DNA of 64,000 nt, taken from UBA8231 sp964512165 (lineage in GTDB: Bacteria > Latescibacterota > UBA2968 > UBA8231). The translations under genes and the position numbers were made by a program. Below are positions 17,363-25,405 of this stretch, piece by piece. Position 1 is the first letter of the stretch. The number at the start of each line of letters is the position of its first letter. Below the pieces are notes generated by a model. The model saw only the letters and a program-made list of their open reading frames with translations. It had not been told where the DNA came from and did no database searches. The DNA is taken from positions 1-64,000 of the forward strand of contig CAZEHQ010000003.1 of the NCBI GenBank assembly GCA_964512165.1. Direction: 5' to 3'.

Positions 17363-17773
17363 ATGGCCAGGCAGCGGAGCACCGAGCGCGAGCCCGACTT
17401 CAACCTGACGCCGATGATCGACTGCGTCTTCCTGCTGTTGATCTTCTTCATGGTCACCACCGTCTTCAAGCAGCCCTACAGCCTGCAGCTGGAGCTGCCA
17501 GAGGCGCAGCAGGCGCAGCGGGTGCAGGAGAAGAAGCTGGTGAGCTCCATCACCGCCGACGGGCGCATGGAGATCAACCGCGAGCTGGTGAGCGCCGCCG
17601 ACCTGGAGCAGGTGCTGCTGCGCCACAAGCAGGGGACGAGGAGCCTGACCCTGATCGTGCGCACCGACAGGGAGACCAAGCACAGGCACCTCCTGGACCT
17701 GATCGAGGTGGCCAAGCGCCTGCGCATCGAGAAGGTGGTCCTGGCCACCGAAGACGAGAAGGTCGAGCTCTGA
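17363..17773 (+). CDS. exbD: ExbD/TolR family protein, copy 2
   Basis: A 136-residue paralogue of the preceding protein. Membrane helix: FNLTPMIDCVFLLLIFFMVT, with the same conserved Asp. The periplasmic part (about residues 45-136) carries SSITADGRMEINRELVSAAD and HLLDLIEVAKRLRIEKVVLA, standard ExbD features. The start ATG at 17363 lies 3 bases after the copy 1 stop, and its ribosome site (GAGGAGGAG) is inside the end of copy 1. Differences at the C-terminus, the part that contacts the energised partner, suggest a division of labour between the copies. Confidence 0.92.
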   Translation: MARQRSTEREPDFNLTPMIDCVFLLLIFFMVTTVFKQPYSLQLELPEAQQAQRVQEKKLVSSITADGRMEINRELVSAADLEQVLLRHKQGTRSLTLIVRTDRETKHRHLLDLIEVAKRLRIEKVVLATEDEKVEL

Positions 17774-17777
17774 TTCC

Positions 17778-19121
17778 ATGAACCTCCGCACCGCCCTTCT
17801 CGTCAGTCTCCTCTTCGTCCTCGTCCTCGGCGCCTTGCTCTGGTCCAACCGGCGGGAGGGGCAGAAGGAGGAGGCCGACGTCCTCTCCCGGGAGCTGCTG
17901 GTCTTCGACAAGAAGGAGGCGGACGAGCTCACCGTCGACGGCCCCAAGGGCCGGGTGGTCTGCCGCAAGGTGGGGGACCAGTGGAGGATCGTCGAGCCCG
18001 TGGAGGTCGACGCCAGCCGCGGCGCCGTGGAGACGGTGCTGGTCAACCTGGAGCGGGCGCGCCTGAAGAAGTACCTGCCCCTCGAGGACGTGGGTGACCG
18101 CGACGTCCTCGAGGAGTTCGGCCTCGACCCGCCTCACCTCATGGTGACCCTTCGCGTCAAGGGCAGCGTCCTCGACACCGTCCTCTACGGGGACAGCCCC
18201 ATGGGCGTGTACGTCTACGTCAAGAAGACCTCCGAGGACCGCGTCGGCATGGTCGAGTTCTACCGGCGCACCGGAGTCGACCGGGGGCTCGCCCAGCTCC
18301 GCGAGAAGCGGGCCCTCAAGCTCGACTGGGACCAGGCCCGGGACCTGCGCGTCGAGAGCGCCGGGGCCACCGTGGAGGTGGCGATGGCGGAGGACGGCTG
18401 GCGGATGACGAGCCCCCGGGAGACGAGGGGCGACGAGGAGGGGATCGAGGAGGTCCTCAAGGGTCTGAGCGCGCCGGTGAAGGAGTTCGTCGACGACCGT
18501 CCCGCGAGCCTCGAGGAGTACGGCCTCGAGGCGCCGCGGATCCGCATCGAGGTGACAGGCTCCGACGGCGGGACCCATGGCCTGTGGATCGGCGGCGGCG
18601 CGGAGAACGGGTTCTACGCGAAGAGCCTCTCCCAGCCCTCGGTCTTCACCGTCGACTCCGCTCTCGTGGAGCGGCTCGACGAAGCCGCCTTCGGCCTGAG
18701 GTTCAAGCGTCTCCTCGCCTTCGAGAGGAAGGCCGTGGACCGCGTCGAGTTCGCCTACCCGGGCCGGACCGTCCTCTGCGTGCGGCAGGGACAGGCGTGG
18801 CTGGCGGTGCCCGACCAGCAGCCGGTGAACGGCCTCGAGCTCGAGGCCATCCTCTACACCATGGAGGAGCTGCGGGCGGAGGACTTCCTCGCCGGCGACG
18901 CCGGTTCCGCCGCCTACGGGCTCGAGCCGCCGCGGGCGCGGATCCGGGTGTGGGCCGCGGACCGGCTCGTGGGCGATCTGGCCCTCGGTCGGGTGCAGGG
19001 AGAGATGGTCTACGCGAAGGGCAGCGAGACCGACCTCGCCTGCCTCGTCGACAGGGAGACGGTCGGGCTCCTGGGGGTGGACCGGATCTTCAAGGAACAG
19101 GGCTCGAGCGGTGGCGGATGA
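17778..19121 (+). CDS. DUF4340 domain-containing membrane-anchored protein
   Basis: A 447-residue protein with one N-terminal membrane helix (TALLVSLLFVLVLGALLW) and a large extracytoplasmic part. It shows three repeats of the DUF4340 pattern: LEEFGLDPPHLMVTLRVKG near residue 115, LEEYGLEAPRIRIEVTGSDG near 245, and AYGLEPPRARIRVWAADR near 375. Each is preceded by a 'WRIVEPVEVDASRGAVETVL' type segment and followed by a 'VYVKKTSEDRV'-like strand pair. DUF4340 proteins are often found next to gliding-type ABC transporters; here the neighbour is an Exb motor instead. A scaffold role in the periplasm is inference. The stop overlaps the next start (ATGA). Confidence 0.8.
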   Translation: MNLRTALLVSLLFVLVLGALLWSNRREGQKEEADVLSRELLVFDKKEADELTVDGPKGRVVCRKVGDQWRIVEPVEVDASRGAVETVLVNLERARLKKYLPLEDVGDRDVLEEFGLDPPHLMVTLRVKGSVLDTVLYGDSPMGVYVYVKKTSEDRVGMVEFYRRTGVDRGLAQLREKRALKLDWDQARDLRVESAGATVEVAMAEDGWRMTSPRETRGDEEGIEEVLKGLSAPVKEFVDDRPASLEEYGLEAPRIRIEVTGSDGGTHGLWIGGGAENGFYAKSLSQPSVFTVDSALVERLDEAAFGLRFKRLLAFERKAVDRVEFAYPGRTVLCVRQGQAWLAVPDQQPVNGLELEAILYTMEELRAEDFLAGDAGSAAYGLEPPRARIRVWAADRLVGDLALGRVQGEMVYAKGSETDLACLVDRETVGLLGVDRIFKEQGSSGGG

Positions 19122-20365
19122 AGCGCGTCCTCTGGCTCAAGTGGGGCGGCGCGGCCGTGGTGGCCGCCGGCCTCGGAGGGGGTCTGTACTACCACTTCGG
19201 CGTCGCCGAGCCCCGGCGGAACCGCGCCGAGGCCCAGGCCCTCTTCGAGGAGGGCAACGCCCGCCTGCACGAGGGGGAGACGGCCGCCGCCATCGAGGTC
19301 TACCAGCAGGCCTTGGACCGCGATCCCGCCTTCGTGCCCGCCTACAACGGCCTGGGCATGGCCTACCGGGCCTCGGGAGACTCCCCGCGGGCCGAGGCGC
19401 TCCTGCAGCAGGCCCTGTCCATCGATTCCACCGTGGCGGAGACCTACAACAACCTGGCCATCGTCTACTCCGAGAGCGGCCGTGTGGCGCAGGCGGAGGC
19501 GGTCTACAGGAAAACCCTCGCCATCGACCCGAACTCCGCCGTGACCTACTTCAACCTGGGCGCCTTCTACTCCCAGGTCGGGCGCTACGCCGACGCCTTG
19601 GAGGAGTACGGCAGGGCGTTGCAGCTGCGGCGCGGCCTCTACCAGGCGCACAACAACATGGCCCTGGCCAGCATCGCCCTCGGCCGGTCCTCGCAGGCGG
19701 TGCGGGAGCTGAAGCGCTCGATCGAGGTCAACCCCCGCCAGGGCCGGGCCTGGTACAACCTCGGCCTGGTCCACGAGGAGGAGGGCCGCTACGAGGAGGC
19801 GGCCGGCTGCTTCCGCACGGCCCTGGAGCACGAGCCCGGGGTGGCCGCCATCCACTACCACCTCGGCGTCGTCTACGAGGGGCTGCAGCGCGAGACCGAG
19901 GCCATGGAGAAGTACCGGGAGGCGATCTCCATCAAGCCGTCCCACAGGGAGGCCCACTACCGCATGGGCCGGCTGCTGGCGGCGCGGGGCCGGCACGAAG
20001 AGGCGGAAGCCGGGTTGAGGAAGGCGATCGAGATCGATCCGGAGTACGCCGACGCCCGCTACAACCTGGGCCGTCTCTACATGAGGCAGGGCCGGACCGC
20101 CGAGGCGCAGCGGCAGATGGAGCTGTTCCGCCAGATGAGCGAGTACGCCAAGGAGAGGGAGAACGTCAGCCGCATCCTGCGATACATGCCCGGCGACGCC
20201 AACTCCCGCTGGAAGCTGGGCCAGGTGCACGAGAAGCACGGTAAGCACGGCCGCGCCATCGAGGAGTACCGGAAGGCCCTGGCCATCCGTCCCGGCTTCG
20301 AGGAAGCCCGGCAGGCCCTCGAGTCGCTGCTCGAGGCGCGTTCCCGGGAGGAGGACCGCAGATGA
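19118..20365 (+). CDS. Membrane-anchored TPR protein
   Basis: A 415-residue protein with an N-terminal membrane helix (about residues 9-24, WGGAAVVAAGLGGGLYYHF) and then about ten tetratricopeptide repeats to the end, for example AIEVYQQALDRDPAFVPAYN, YNNLAIVYSESGRVAQAEAV, AWYNLGLVHEEEGRYEEAAG and AIEEYRKALAIRPGFEEA. TPRs build a superhelix for protein-protein contacts. The start overlaps the DUF4340 stop and the stop overlaps the next gene, so it is translationally coupled on both sides. It probably organises the envelope complex from the periplasmic side (inference from the anchor). Confidence 0.85.
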   Translation: MKRVLWLKWGGAAVVAAGLGGGLYYHFGVAEPRRNRAEAQALFEEGNARLHEGETAAAIEVYQQALDRDPAFVPAYNGLGMAYRASGDSPRAEALLQQALSIDSTVAETYNNLAIVYSESGRVAQAEAVYRKTLAIDPNSAVTYFNLGAFYSQVGRYADALEEYGRALQLRRGLYQAHNNMALASIALGRSSQAVRELKRSIEVNPRQGRAWYNLGLVHEEEGRYEEAAGCFRTALEHEPGVAAIHYHLGVVYEGLQRETEAMEKYREAISIKPSHREAHYRMGRLLAARGRHEEAEAGLRKAIEIDPEYADARYNLGRLYMRQGRTAEAQRQMELFRQMSEYAKERENVSRILRYMPGDANSRWKLGQVHEKHGKHGRAIEEYRKALAIRPGFEEARQALESLLEARSREEDRR

Positions 20366-23300
20366 GCTTGATCGGACTGTCGATCGTCGGCGTCACCCTG
20401 GGCATCTCCCTCCTCGCCCGGGACGTGCCCACCGAGGACTACATGCTCTCCACCTTCCAGGCGGGACAGAGCTTCTACTCCGAGGGCGCCTACGACCAGG
20501 CGATAGAGAAGTACAGCGACGTGGGCGGCGTCCGCAGCCTCCTCCTCGACGACGCCGCCATCGTCGTCGTCGTGGGCGACGTGGAGACCACGGTCAAGGA
20601 CGCGGCCATCTACCAGGTGGGCAACTCCTACTTCAAGATGTTCGAGGAGGAGTTCCAGGCCGCCGAGGCCGCGGGCCATGAGCGCCAGCGGCAGCAGCGC
20701 CTCGAGAGGGCCAACGAGTACCTGGAGGAGGCGGTGAGCCACTTCTCCCGGGTCGAGAAGCGGTCCGGCTCCGAGGAGCTGCGCGTCCTCGCCATGAGCC
20801 GGATCATGACGAGCTGGTACACCGCCCGGCGCTACCAGGACGTGATCCGCGTGGGCCGCGAGTTCGTCGACAGGTATCCCGACAGCGCCTACCTCGTGGA
20901 GGCCCTCTACAACATCGGCTGGTCCTGGTACGAGCTCGGCGACTACGGCCGCAGCATCGAGGCCTTCACCGGGCTGACGGAGCGCTTCGAGTCCGGCTTC
21001 CACGTGAGCCGGGCCCTGTTCCAGATCGGGGAGTGCTGGTACGACCAGGGCCGCTACGCCGAGGCGATCCCCTGGTACCAGCGGCTGGTGGACCGCGCCG
21101 ACATCCTCGAGCTGACCGAGCAGGAGATCCAGCGGATGCAGTTCGAGAAGGTCGCCGGCCTCGTGGACGAGACCGAGTACGAGCTGACCGCCAAGGCCCA
21201 GATCCGCATCGGCGACAGCTACAGCCGGCTGGGGGAGTTCGAGCAGGCCGAGGAGTCGTACCGCGTGGTGATCTCGGTCTTCGCCCAGGAGCGGCGCCTC
21301 GTGGAGCGCGCCTACCAGAGCCTGGCGGACATGCACTTCGAGAACCGCCGCCTGGAGCGCTGCGTCGCCGCCTACCGCGAGGCCATCGACAACATCCCGA
21401 ACCGCATCTTCAAAGCGCGCATGCAGTTCCAGCTGGCCAAGCGCTACGCGGAGGCGAGCCGGGAGTGGGGCGAGGACCTCTTCGACGACGCCGTCCGCGA
21501 GTACAACGTCTACCTGAAGGGCTACGCCGAGGTGGCGCAGCAGGCCGGGTTCACCCCGGCCAACGCCTGGTTCGAGATCGGCCAGGCCCGCTACGCCGAG
21601 GCCGAGGGCCTCGCCCAGGCCGGAGAGGAGAGCCGTGAGGCCTACGGCCGGGCCCTGCATGCCTACGACACCATCCTGGAAGAACATCCCGACCCCGCAT
21701 TCCTCACCGCCGCCCGCTTCAACGCCGCCCTGTGCCGGCAGCGGATGGGCGGCGAGGCGGAACTCGCCGAGGCGGTGGCGGCCTTCCGCGGCATCATCGA
21801 CGAGGACCCCGCCGGCACCTGGGCCCGCAGCTCGCGGTTCCAGCTGGCGCGCATGTACTTCGGCCGCCAGGAGTTCGACCGCTCCGCCGGCGTCTACGCC
21901 GAGATCATCGCCGAGGCCCGCGACTCCACCCACCTCGACATCGCCCGCTTCGAGCTGGGCCTCGTCCTGCAGAAGGGGGGCGACCTGGAGGGCGCCGTGG
22001 AGGAGTTCCTCGCCGTGCGCCCCTCGGCGCCGCAGTTCTCCCTCTCCCGCCTGGAGGCCGGCCGCGCCTGCGTGAGCCTCGAGAGCTACGACCGCGCCCT
22101 GGAGGTGCTCTCCGCGGGCATGGAGGCCGCCGGGGACGACGGCGAGCGCGCCCAGTACCACTACCTGACGGGCAAGGCCCGGGCCGGCCGGCAGGAGTAC
22201 GGGCCCGCCGTGGAGGCCTTCACGCGGACCATCGCCCTCACCGCCGACCCGGCCCTGGTGGAGATCGCCCGCTACGACCGGGGGACGGGCTACTCCCGCC
22301 TCGAGCGCTACGCCGAGGCCGAGAAGGACCTGCGGGTGCTGGTCGATTCGGGCAACGAGCGCATCCGCGGCCCGGCGCAGAAGATGCTCGGACTGGCCTA
22401 CCTGCGCCTCGACCGCCAGCAGGAGGCCCTGGCCAGCTACGGCCGGCTCGCCGAGACCGCCGCCGACGCCGGCGAGCGGGCCGAGTACATGGTGCTCATG
22501 CTCGAGCTGTTCTTCGAGCTGGAGCAGTACGACATGGCCATCGCCACGGGCCGGCAGATCCTGGACCAGGAGTTCGAGGACAGCCTCGAGCACAAGGACT
22601 ACTGGATCGACGAGCTGGTGTACTACCTCATCGGCGAGAGCCAGTACCGCAGCGGCCAGGCCGGCGCCGCCATGGCCACCTACGCCGAGGGCCTGCGGCG
22701 TTTCCCCGCCTCCTACTACTCGCCCGACATGGCCTACGGCCTCGGCACCCTCTACTTCGAGAGCGACCGCCTCGACGACGCCACCGGCACCCTGGCCGAC
22801 TTCGTGAAGCGCTTCCCGCGCTCCCCCAACGCCCTGTACGGCCAATACTACCTCGGGTACGCCCACTTCAACCTCAGGGAGTGGGACCAGTCCCTGGAGG
22901 CCTTCCAGGGCCTCGTGGACAGGTTCCCCGACGCCGAGGTGGCCGCCGAGGCGCTCATGCGCTCCGCCGAGAGCGCCTTCAACCTGGGCCGCTTCGACGA
23001 GGTGGCCGCCCTCTACGGGCGGCTTCTGGAGAGCCATCCCGAGTCGCCCTTCAGCGACGACGCCATGTACAACCTCGCCTGGGCCCACTACGAGTCCAAG
23101 GACGAGGATGCCTTCATCGCCGGCCTGGAGCGGCTCCTGGGCGCCTTCCCGCGGAGCGAGTTCGCCCCCGACGCCCGGTTCACCCTCGGCGACTACTACT
23201 TCAACAAGGAGGAGTACGAGAAGGCCCAGGCCGAGTACCAGATCGTGCTCTCCGAGTACGGCAGCTCCACCATCGCCCGCGAGGTCCCCGAGGTGTTGCA

Positions 23301-23643
23301 CAAGGTCCGGGAGATCATCGCCTACGGCGAGTACGAGCAGGCCATGGCGGTCTTCAGCGAGGGCCTGAGCCTCGAAAAGGAGGCGCAGCGGGACGAGGCG
23401 GTGCGGAAGTTCGAGGAGGCCGCCCCCCTCTTCGTGGCCCTCATGGAGAAGTACCCCGGCACCGAGGTCGAGGTCGGCGCCCTGAGCAACCTCGGCATCT
23501 GCTACGAGTTCCTGCGCCGGTGGCAGGAGGCGGTGCAGACCTACGACAAGGTCATCGCCCTCTACGAGCAGGAGAAGGCGAGCCAGGAGGCGTTCCAGTT
23601 CGCCAAGGGCCACCGCGACTGGATCGTCACCTCCCGGCTCTGA
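20362..23643 (+). CDS. Very large TPR protein
   Basis: A 1093-residue protein made almost wholly of TPR and Sel1-like helical hairpins, with an N-terminal hydrophobic helix (LIGLSIVGVTLGISLL). Repeats include QAGQSFYSEGAYDQAIEKYS, YNIGWSWYELGDYGRSIEAF, FQIGECWYDQGRYAEAIPWY, YNLAWAHYESKDEDAFIAGL and FTLGDYYFNKEEYEKAQAEY. The form 'YxxGxxxxxxGxYxxAxxxF' repeats about 20 times. Tyr-Asp-rich TPRs of this kind occur in periplasmic tol-pal-system-like (YbgF-type) proteins. It overlaps the previous gene by 4 bases. Two TPR proteins in one unit with ExbB/ExbD suggest a large scaffold. Confidence 0.82.
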   Translation: MSLIGLSIVGVTLGISLLARDVPTEDYMLSTFQAGQSFYSEGAYDQAIEKYSDVGGVRSLLLDDAAIVVVVGDVETTVKDAAIYQVGNSYFKMFEEEFQAAEAAGHERQRQQRLERANEYLEEAVSHFSRVEKRSGSEELRVLAMSRIMTSWYTARRYQDVIRVGREFVDRYPDSAYLVEALYNIGWSWYELGDYGRSIEAFTGLTERFESGFHVSRALFQIGECWYDQGRYAEAIPWYQRLVDRADILELTEQEIQRMQFEKVAGLVDETEYELTAKAQIRIGDSYSRLGEFEQAEESYRVVISVFAQERRLVERAYQSLADMHFENRRLERCVAAYREAIDNIPNRIFKARMQFQLAKRYAEASREWGEDLFDDAVREYNVYLKGYAEVAQQAGFTPANAWFEIGQARYAEAEGLAQAGEESREAYGRALHAYDTILEEHPDPAFLTAARFNAALCRQRMGGEAELAEAVAAFRGIIDEDPAGTWARSSRFQLARMYFGRQEFDRSAGVYAEIIAEARDSTHLDIARFELGLVLQKGGDLEGAVEEFLAVRPSAPQFSLSRLEAGRACVSLESYDRALEVLSAGMEAAGDDGERAQYHYLTGKARAGRQEYGPAVEAFTRTIALTADPALVEIARYDRGTGYSRLERYAEAEKDLRVLVDSGNERIRGPAQKMLGLAYLRLDRQQEALASYGRLAETAADAGERAEYMVLMLELFFELEQYDMAIATGRQILDQEFEDSLEHKDYWIDELVYYLIGESQYRSGQAGAAMATYAEGLRRFPASYYSPDMAYGLGTLYFESDRLDDATGTLADFVKRFPRSPNALYGQYYLGYAHFNLREWDQSLEAFQGLVDRFPDAEVAAEALMRSAESAFNLGRFDEVAALYGRLLESHPESPFSDDAMYNLAWAHYESKDEDAFIAGLERLLGAFPRSEFAPDARFTLGDYYFNKEEYEKAQAEYQIVLSEYGSSTIAREVPEVLHKVREIIAYGEYEQAMAVFSEGLSLEKEAQRDEAVRKFEEAAPLFVALMEKYPGTEVEVGALSNLGICYEFLRRWQEAVQTYDKVIALYEQEKASQEAFQFAKGHRDWIVTSRL

Positions 23644-23666
23644 CGAAGCAAGGAAAGGGTGAGGAA

Positions 23667-24455
23667 ATGAGCTCCCGGCGAAAGTCGATCTGTCGGATCC
23701 TGGTGTGCTGCGCCCCCCTGGCCGCGGCGGGGTGCATCATCTTCCCGCCCAAGATCCACTACAACTCCTACATGGTCCCCGCCACCCAGGCCGGCGAGGT
23801 CTACCGCACCGAGGAGGACGGCTCCATCTCCTACGTCATGGAGGGGCTCCGCCTCAACGTGCGCTTCCTCACCGACGCCGAGCTGAACGCCCTGCTGCCG
23901 GAGGATTCCGTCAAGGGGAAGTACTCCACGAATCCCTACACCTACGGCGACCACGTGGACGGCGACGTGGGCTACGTCCCCGACCGCTTCACCACCTTCC
24001 GGGTCAGCGTCTTCAACCAGACCTTCGCCAAGGTGCAGCTCAACCCCATCGAGGTCGTCCTGCTCACCGACCAGGGCGAGGAGCTGAACTCCTACGGCAT
24101 TCCCTCCACCTCGCCCTTCAACAGCTTCGAGCGCTACTACCGGGGCCTGAGGGGGCAGAGCGGCAACGAGTTCTACCGCTTCGAGGTGCGCATGGGGCAC
24201 GTGCGCAGCCTCAACTACGCCGAGAGCCAGCCGATCTTCAAGGGCGAGAACTACAGCGGCCTCATCGCCTTCGACGCCCTCGACCGGGACGTGCGCCGCG
24301 TGCGCCTCGTGCTCAAGGAGTTCACCCTCAAGTTCGACGAGTTCGGCGTGCCCCTCGAGACGATCGACTGCCGTTTCGACTTCCGCCGCCGGATCGAGCT
24401 CTGGGAGGTGGAAGAGGAAGAGACGCTGGTGAGCGACGGCGGCCGCCAGCCCTAG
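23667..24455 (+). CDS. Lipoprotein of unknown function
   Basis: A 262-residue protein. ATG 23667 is preceded by GGTGAGG. The signal peptide ends LVCCAPLAAAGC, a usable lipobox with Cys near residue 20. The body is beta-rich: YMVPATQAGEVYRTEEDG, VPDRFTTFRVSVFNQTFAKV, LNPIEVVLLTDQGEEL, RVRLVLKEFTLKFDEFGVP. The pattern (a sandwich with RFTTFRVSVxN and a later FKGENYSGLIAFDALD) resembles bacterial accessory lipoproteins with an immunoglobulin-like fold that modify chain ends or bind partners, but I do not recognise a family. Its place between the TPR scaffold and the CsgG-like gene suggests an envelope complex component. Confidence 0.66.
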   Translation: MSSRRKSICRILVCCAPLAAAGCIIFPPKIHYNSYMVPATQAGEVYRTEEDGSISYVMEGLRLNVRFLTDAELNALLPEDSVKGKYSTNPYTYGDHVDGDVGYVPDRFTTFRVSVFNQTFAKVQLNPIEVVLLTDQGEELNSYGIPSTSPFNSFERYYRGLRGQSGNEFYRFEVRMGHVRSLNYAESQPIFKGENYSGLIAFDALDRDVRRVRLVLKEFTLKFDEFGVPLETIDCRFDFRRRIELWEVEEEETLVSDGGRQP

Positions 24456-24463
24456 CCGCGTCC

Positions 24464-25405
24464 GTGCCCGCCCCGGGGAGTCCCCGCCGGCCGCCCGTCC
24501 GGTGGCCCGTCCGACTGCTGCTCTCCGCCCTGATCCTGTCCCCGGTGGGCTCACCGGCCGCCCAGCCGGGGGAGCGGGTCCTGGTGGTATCCTTCGAAGA
24601 CCAGAGCGACTTCCGCGGCACCTGGGACCTCCGGCAGGGGGTGCCCCGGCTGCTGGCCGAGCTGCTGCACGGCAGCGGCGTCTTCGAGGTCCTCCCCTTC
24701 GACAGCCTGGCCGTCCTTCCCGCCGGGGCCGGAGAAACCGATGCCAGGCGACTGGAGCGACAGCTGCAGGCCGGCCGCGAGGCCGGCGCCGACCTGGTCC
24801 TCGGCGGCCGGATCCGCCGCTTCGCCATCAAGCGCTTCAACGTCGGCAGCCCCCTCGTGGGCGGGTTCACCTCCTATTCCGTGCTCGTCGAGGTCGACGC
24901 CCGCCTGACGCGGGTCCTCACGGGGTCCCGCGACGGGGAGGAGGCCAGCGGCCGGGCGGAGGTGAAGGACCAGGACCTGGGCCTGACCCTGCTGGGCCGG
25001 ACCACCGAGACCGAGGCCGCCCTCGCCCGCCTCAACGAGGTCCCCTTCGGGGCGCCGGAGTTCCGCGAGACGATCGTCGGCGCCGCCACCCTCGACGCCC
25101 TCGGGCAGATCGCCGGGGAGCTGTCGGCCCAGGTCGTGGTCGCCGCGGTGGAGGGCAAGGTCCTCAGCCTCCAGAGCGGCGGCGGATTCGTGGACGTCGG
25201 CCTGGCCGACCGGGTCGAGGCCGGTCACCGGCTGGCCGTGCACTCCCGGCGGGACACGCAACGGGTGGGCACGGTGCAGATCGTCGAGGTTCTGGCGGCG
25301 CACCTGTCGAGATTCCGCGCCCTGGAGGGCGGGGGAGCCATCCGCGAGGGGGATCTCCTTCGGTCCCCGTCCCAGGGTGATCCCGGAAGGGGAGACCACC
25401 GATGA
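24464..25405 (+). CDS. CsgG/FlgT-like periplasmic or outer-membrane protein
   Basis: A 313-residue product from the only reasonable start, GTG at 24464; no clear ribosome site is visible, so the start is uncertain. A signal peptide follows (RWPVRLLLSALILSPVGSPA). The N-terminal half has the CsgG/FlgT-type fold: VLVVSFEDQSDFRGTWDLRQ, LLAELLHGSGVFEVLPFD, then EAGADLVLGGRIRRFAIKRF. The C-terminal ~75 residues resemble the FlgT C-terminal barrel: GGFVDVGLADRVEAGHRLAV, VGTVQIVEVLAAHLSRFRAL, IREGDLL. Family members form outer-membrane secretion pores (CsgG) or basal-body rings (FlgT). Here it may form a ring or channel for the paralogues. The stop overlaps the next start. Confidence 0.7.
   Translation: MPAPGSPRRPPVRWPVRLLLSALILSPVGSPAAQPGERVLVVSFEDQSDFRGTWDLRQGVPRLLAELLHGSGVFEVLPFDSLAVLPAGAGETDARRLERQLQAGREAGADLVLGGRIRRFAIKRFNVGSPLVGGFTSYSVLVEVDARLTRVLTGSRDGEEASGRAEVKDQDLGLTLLGRTTETEAALARLNEVPFGAPEFRETIVGAATLDALGQIAGELSAQVVVAAVEGKVLSLQSGGGFVDVGLADRVEAGHRLAVHSRRDTQRVGTVQIVEVLAAHLSRFRALEGGGAIREGDLLRSPSQGDPGRGDHR

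Noticed and set aside
20077..23613. 1178-codon minus-strand open frame
   Set aside because: Antisense to the giant TPR gene, whose plus frame has clear TPR repeats.
24464..24540. A better start for the CsgG-like gene
   Set aside because: No ATG lies between the previous stop and the signal peptide. GTG 24464 is kept, though CTG starts near 24520 cannot be excluded.
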